Source: SHZI01 sp040080965 (lineage in GTDB: Bacteria; Pseudomonadota; Gammaproteobacteria; Steroidobacterales; GCA-2729495). From it: a stretch of 64,000 bases of DNA. The DNA is taken from assembly GCA_040080965.1 (NCBI GenBank), contig JBEBHH010000015.1:1-64000 (forward strand), given 5' to 3'. The translations under genes and the position numbers were made by a program. Every line of letters begins with the position of its first letter. Position 1 is the stretch's first letter. The notes beneath the pieces were generated by a model. That model made no database searches and had not been told where the DNA came from. It saw only the letters and a program-made list of their open reading frames with translations. Below, piece after piece: positions 61,280 through 64,000 of the stretch.

Positions 61280-62899
61280 TCAGACGTCGAGCTTCCTCGG
61301 CAGGTCGGGCAGGGGCTCCGCACCCCTGACGATCTCGCCCTTGCCGAGCTTGGAGTGGCGGATGCCGTAGAGGAAGTAGACGACCATCCCGCCCAGCAGG
61401 TAGATCACGAAGAAGTTGCGGGTCTGGGCGTTCGCCATCAGCGACATCAGCAGGAACACGCACATCAGTGCGCCAAGGATCGGGGTCGCCGGGAAGAGCG
61501 GCGTCCTGAACGGGCGCTTCAGGCCCGGCGCCGCGTACCGGAGGTAGAGCACCGTGATGCAGACGATGGCGAACGCCGCCAGCGAGCCCACGTTGGTGAG
61601 GTCCGCCAGGGAACCCAGCGACATCAGGCCCGCACTGGCCGCGGCGAGGGCGCCGACGATCAGCGTGTTGATCCAGGGCGTGCGGAACTTCGGGTGCACG
61701 GCCGCGAGGGGCGCGGGCAGCAGGCCGTCCCGGGCCATCGTGTAGAAGATCCGGGTCTGCCCGTACAGCAGCACCAGCATCACGGACGAGAGGCCCGCGA
61801 TGGCGCCGACCTTCACCAGAATTGCGAACCAGGGCAGGCCGATCAGGTTGACGGCCTTGGCGATGGGCGCCGGGTCGTCGAGCTCGGTGTAGGGCACGAT
61901 GCCCACGAGGACCGCAGCCGTGAGGATATAGAGCACGGTGCAGATCAGCAGCGATCCCAGGATGCCGATGGGCATGTCCCGGGCCGGATTCCGCGATTCG
62001 GCGCCCGCCGTGGATACCGCTTCGAAGCCGATATAGGCAAAGAAGATGGTGGCAGCGCCGGAGATCAGGCCGCCGATGCCGTACCGGGACGAGTTCTGCC
62101 CTGTCATCACGTCCGAGAGTGCACGCCAGATGTCGGCCCAGAAGCCCCGGGGAGTCCCGGCGGGCGGCGCCGGAATCTCCGCCGGCACCAGCGGCGTCCA
62201 GAGGTCGGGATTGACGAAGAACGCGCCGATCACGATGAAGGCGACGACGACCGAGAGCTTGATCGCCACCACGATATTGTTGACGGTCGTGGATTCCGAG
62301 ATGCCGATGACCAGCAGCGCGGTGACGGCCAGTATGGCGAGGACGGCGGGCAGGTTGATGATTCCCGTGGCAACGACCACCCCCGCTTCCTTGATCTCGA
62401 CCCCCGGCGCCGCCGTGAGCGCCGGCGAGAGATGGATGCCGATGTCATTCAGCAGGCTCACGAGATAGCCGGACCAGCCCACCGCCACCGTAGCCGCGGC
62501 GAGACCGTACTCGAGGACCAGCAGGAGCCCCATGACCCAGGCGGCCAGCTCGCCCATCGCTGCGTAGGAATAGGAGTAGGCGGACCCGGACACCGGCACC
62601 GCGGAGGCCAGTTCCGCGTAGCAGAGCGCCACGAACGTGCACAGCGCGCCAGTGATGATGAAGGAAATCATGATTCCGGGGCCGGCGAAGTTCGCGGCGG
62701 CCCGGCCCGTGAGCACAAAGATTCCGGTGCCGATGATGCAGCCGATGCCGAGCAGGACCAGGTTGAGGGCGCCGAGGCTGCGCTTGAGATCGCTCTGGGC
62801 ATGTTCGGCGTGCATCTGCGCCACCGACTTGCGGATGAACAGCCGGCGCAGGCCGGTTACGCGCCCGGGCACTCCCACGGAACCTGATGCTTCAGACAT
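61280..62899 (-). CDS. amino acid permease of the APC/CAT family
   Basis: A 539-residue transporter with about 12 hydrophobic helices. The N-terminal cytoplasmic part LRRLFIRKSVAQMHAEHAQS is followed by the first-helix motif LLGIGCIIGTGIFVLTGRAA. FFAYIGFEAVSTAGAESRNP is the conserved sixth-helix motif of cationic amino acid transporters, and FYTMARDGLLP follows later. Probably imports basic or branched amino acids; the exact substrate is unknown. ATG at 62899 (MSEASGSV) is preferred to a much longer upstream frame. Confidence 0.87.
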   Translation of the reverse strand: MSEASGSVGVPGRVTGLRRLFIRKSVAQMHAEHAQSDLKRSLGALNLVLLGIGCIIGTGIFVLTGRAAANFAGPGIMISFIITGALCTFVALCYAELASAVPVSGSAYSYSYAAMGELAAWVMGLLLVLEYGLAAATVAVGWSGYLVSLLNDIGIHLSPALTAAPGVEIKEAGVVVATGIINLPAVLAILAVTALLVIGISESTTVNNIVVAIKLSVVVAFIVIGAFFVNPDLWTPLVPAEIPAPPAGTPRGFWADIWRALSDVMTGQNSSRYGIGGLISGAATIFFAYIGFEAVSTAGAESRNPARDMPIGILGSLLICTVLYILTAAVLVGIVPYTELDDPAPIAKAVNLIGLPWFAILVKVGAIAGLSSVMLVLLYGQTRIFYTMARDGLLPAPLAAVHPKFRTPWINTLIVGALAAASAGLMSLGSLADLTNVGSLAAFAIVCITVLYLRYAAPGLKRPFRTPLFPATPILGALMCVFLLMSLMANAQTRNFFVIYLLGGMVVYFLYGIRHSKLGKGEIVRGAEPLPDLPRKLDV

Positions 62900-63263
62900 G
62901 TATGTATCCCTGTGCCCATATGGAATAAGGCGAACCGGCGGGATTCTATGCGGCTTGCCGCAACTTCGTGAGCCTTTAGGCGGCGCGTCGGCAGGTCTCC
63001 CGGGCAAGCCGGAGCCTTTTGCGGTGCTTTGCAGGTGCACCCCGGGTGCCGGGTCCCCCGCCCATCGCATCGGCCGAAAGCCCGTGCTAGAGTCGGGTCG
63101 TAGGCTGAATATTAGGGAAATTGACCTGAGTTTGGCCGCTGTTGTTCACCTGGAGAGGCTAGGCGCTCGCTTTCCGATTCGCGGTCATCACCGCATTCTG
63201 CCGAAGCCGCGCGCAACGATCTTTCATCCCTCCCGTGCACTTTTCCCCCCGGATTTTCGGACC
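62900..63263. other. 364-bp gap between divergent permease and FKBP genes
   Basis: No reading frame with family features was found. It must contain the promoters of both divergent genes. TTGACC at 63121-63126 is a possible -35 for the plus strand, but no matching -10 was found. No repeat of the REP-like type lies here. Confidence 0.5.
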
Positions 63264-63755
63264 ATGGACGTGAGCCCCGCTCGCGCCTTCGCGTCGTCGT
63301 TGCTGCTGTTCACTGCTTTTGCATTCGCCGCCGAGTCCACCCCCCTTATCGCCAAGGGCAGGACGGTGGGCATCGAATACACCCTGACCCTGGACGACGG
63401 GTCCACCGTGCAGACGAACGTGGGCGGCCCGCCGCTGTCGTTCGTGGCAGGCGAGGGGCAAGTCATTCCGGGGCTCGAGGCGGCCCTGCAGGGCAAGGCC
63501 GCCCGCGACCGGGTGAAGGTCAGGATTGCACCGGAGCAGGCCTACGGACCCACGGATCCGAAGAAGAGGCAGGAAGTTCCAATCGACAAGATCCCGGAGG
63601 ATGCGCGCAAGGTGGGCACACTGCTTGGCGCGCAGGGATTCGGCGGCCCGGTACGGGTCGCCGAAGTACGCCCCGACGTGGTGGTTCTGGATTTCAACCA
63701 CCCGCTCGCGGGCAAGGCGCTGACGTTCGACGTTCTCGTGCTGTCCATCAACTGA
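63264..63755 (+). CDS. exported FKBP-type peptidyl-prolyl isomerase
   Basis: A 163-residue isomerase of the SlyD/FkpB-like FKBP group with a signal peptide (ARAFASSLLLFTAFAFAA). The catalytic domain has VGIEYTLTLDDGSTVQTN, VIPGLEAALQGKAARDRVKV and IAPEQAYGPTDPKKRQEVP, then the inserted-flap part and DFNHPLAGKALTFDVLVLSI, the typical SlyD-like ending. It should help fold periplasmic proteins. ATG at 63264 is the nearest start before the signal. Short spacing to the RRM gene suggests possible co-transcription. Confidence 0.88.
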   Translation: MDVSPARAFASSLLLFTAFAFAAESTPLIAKGRTVGIEYTLTLDDGSTVQTNVGGPPLSFVAGEGQVIPGLEAALQGKAARDRVKVRIAPEQAYGPTDPKKRQEVPIDKIPEDARKVGTLLGAQGFGGPVRVAEVRPDVVVLDFNHPLAGKALTFDVLVLSIN

Positions 63756-63774
63756 GGAGTTAAGGGTACCCGTC

Positions 63775-64000
63775 ATGACCAGGATTTACGTAGGCAATCT
63801 GCCATACACCGCCGATGAGGAATCGGTCCGTGCGCTGTTTTCGCAGCACGGCACCGTGGACGCTGTGCGGTTGATCAACGATCGCGAGACTGGCCGCTTC
63901 CGCGGCTTCTGTTTCGTCGAGATGCCGGACTCCGACGCGCAGACTGCGATTGCGCGCCTGAACGGCCACGACATGGAGGGCCGCCAGCTGCGCGTGAACG
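63775..64000 (+). CDS. RNA-binding protein with RRM domain (truncated by the window edge)
   Basis: The first 75 codons are inside the window. RNP2 is IYVGNL at the start and RNP1 is RGFCFVEM near residue 45, so this is a glycine-rich/cold-inducible bacterial RRM protein, commonly 80-100 residues with a Gly/Arg-rich tail. The tail is beyond the edge. AAGGG lies 8 bases before the ATG, which is 19 bases after the FKBP stop. Confidence 0.9.
   Translation, partial: MTRIYVGNLPYTADEESVRALFSQHGTVDAVRLINDRETGRFRGFCFVEMPDSDAQTAIARLNGHDMEGRQLRVN

Noticed and set aside
62900..63263. Riboswitch or small RNA upstream of the FKBP gene
   Set aside because: No strong hairpin with T-run and no known aptamer pattern could be seen.

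Overview
The window is about 64 kb of GC-rich bacterial chromosome with dense, short-spaced genes. Several gene orders point to a gammaproteobacterium: zapA - 6S RNA - fau, then ygfB - pepP - ubiH - ubiI-like (the order seen in E. coli), a small ZapB-like coiled-coil gene overlapping zapA, and an inactive-transglutaminase/7TM gene followed by an alpha-L-glutamate ligase-like gene. The high GC, the split glycine decarboxylase (gcvPA + gcvPB), the PEP-CTERM type protein and the many REP-like palindromes suggest something near Xanthomonadales/Nevskiales/Steroidobacterales. The species cannot be named from the sequence. No phage, integron, IS transposase or CRISPR array was found.

Layout. 1-3.8 kb: ribosomal proteins L13 and S9, tRNA-Gln, rpiA, a previously easy-to-miss 22-residue lysine-rich gene, fau, 6S RNA, zapA and a ZapB-like gene. 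3.8-10.7 kb: YgfB, PepP and two ubiquinone hydroxylases, running into the transglutaminase-like/7TM and ATP-grasp ligase pair. 10.7-18.9 kb: the whole glycine cleavage set except L protein (gcvT, gcvH, gcvPA, gcvPB), then a PfkB sugar/nucleoside kinase and a large exported trypsin/PDZ protein. 18.9-27 kb: envelope and signalling genes (NAD-binding lipoprotein, DUF423, LEA2 lipoprotein, beta-barrel protein, bactofilin-like membrane protein, GGDEF-EAL protein, metallo-beta-lactamase fold hydrolase). 27-30.2 kb: oxidative pentose phosphate operon gnd-zwf-pgl. 30.2-33.4 kb: a toxin/antitoxin-like nucleotidyltransferase pair and a siroheme nitrite/sulfite reductase operon. 33.5-46.5 kb: exported HemF-like protein, membrane proteins, MsbA-like ABC exporter, TauD-type dioxygenase, glycosyltransferase, TGS GTPase, and an ABC/FtsX/HlyD-type efflux set. 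46.5-48.6 kb: two exported proteins (VPLPA-CTERM-like and dockerin-like) bracketed by inverted REP-like repeats. 48.6-64 kb: lon, a PqaA-like protein, an EAL protein, a VapBC toxin-antitoxin pair with a perfect operator, an acyl/oxalyl-CoA synthetase with a ketopantoate-reductase-like gene, an alanine-glyoxylate-type aminotransferase, a sugar dehydrogenase/cytochrome c fusion, an amino acid permease, an FKBP isomerase and the start of an RRM protein.

The most unusual pattern is a family of REP-like palindromes with the core TAGGAGCGgCTTCAGCCGCG. They occur singly, as inverted pairs bracketing cassettes, and as large hairpins. In eleven places the TAG of the repeat is itself the stop codon of the adjacent gene, and in a twelfth it is an in-frame second stop. 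Three of the large hairpins share the same 22-nt loop sequence. A 390-bp block between two convergent genes (18909-19298) is a nest of such palindromes. These features look like a mobile or positioned 3'-end element family that has become part of gene ends.
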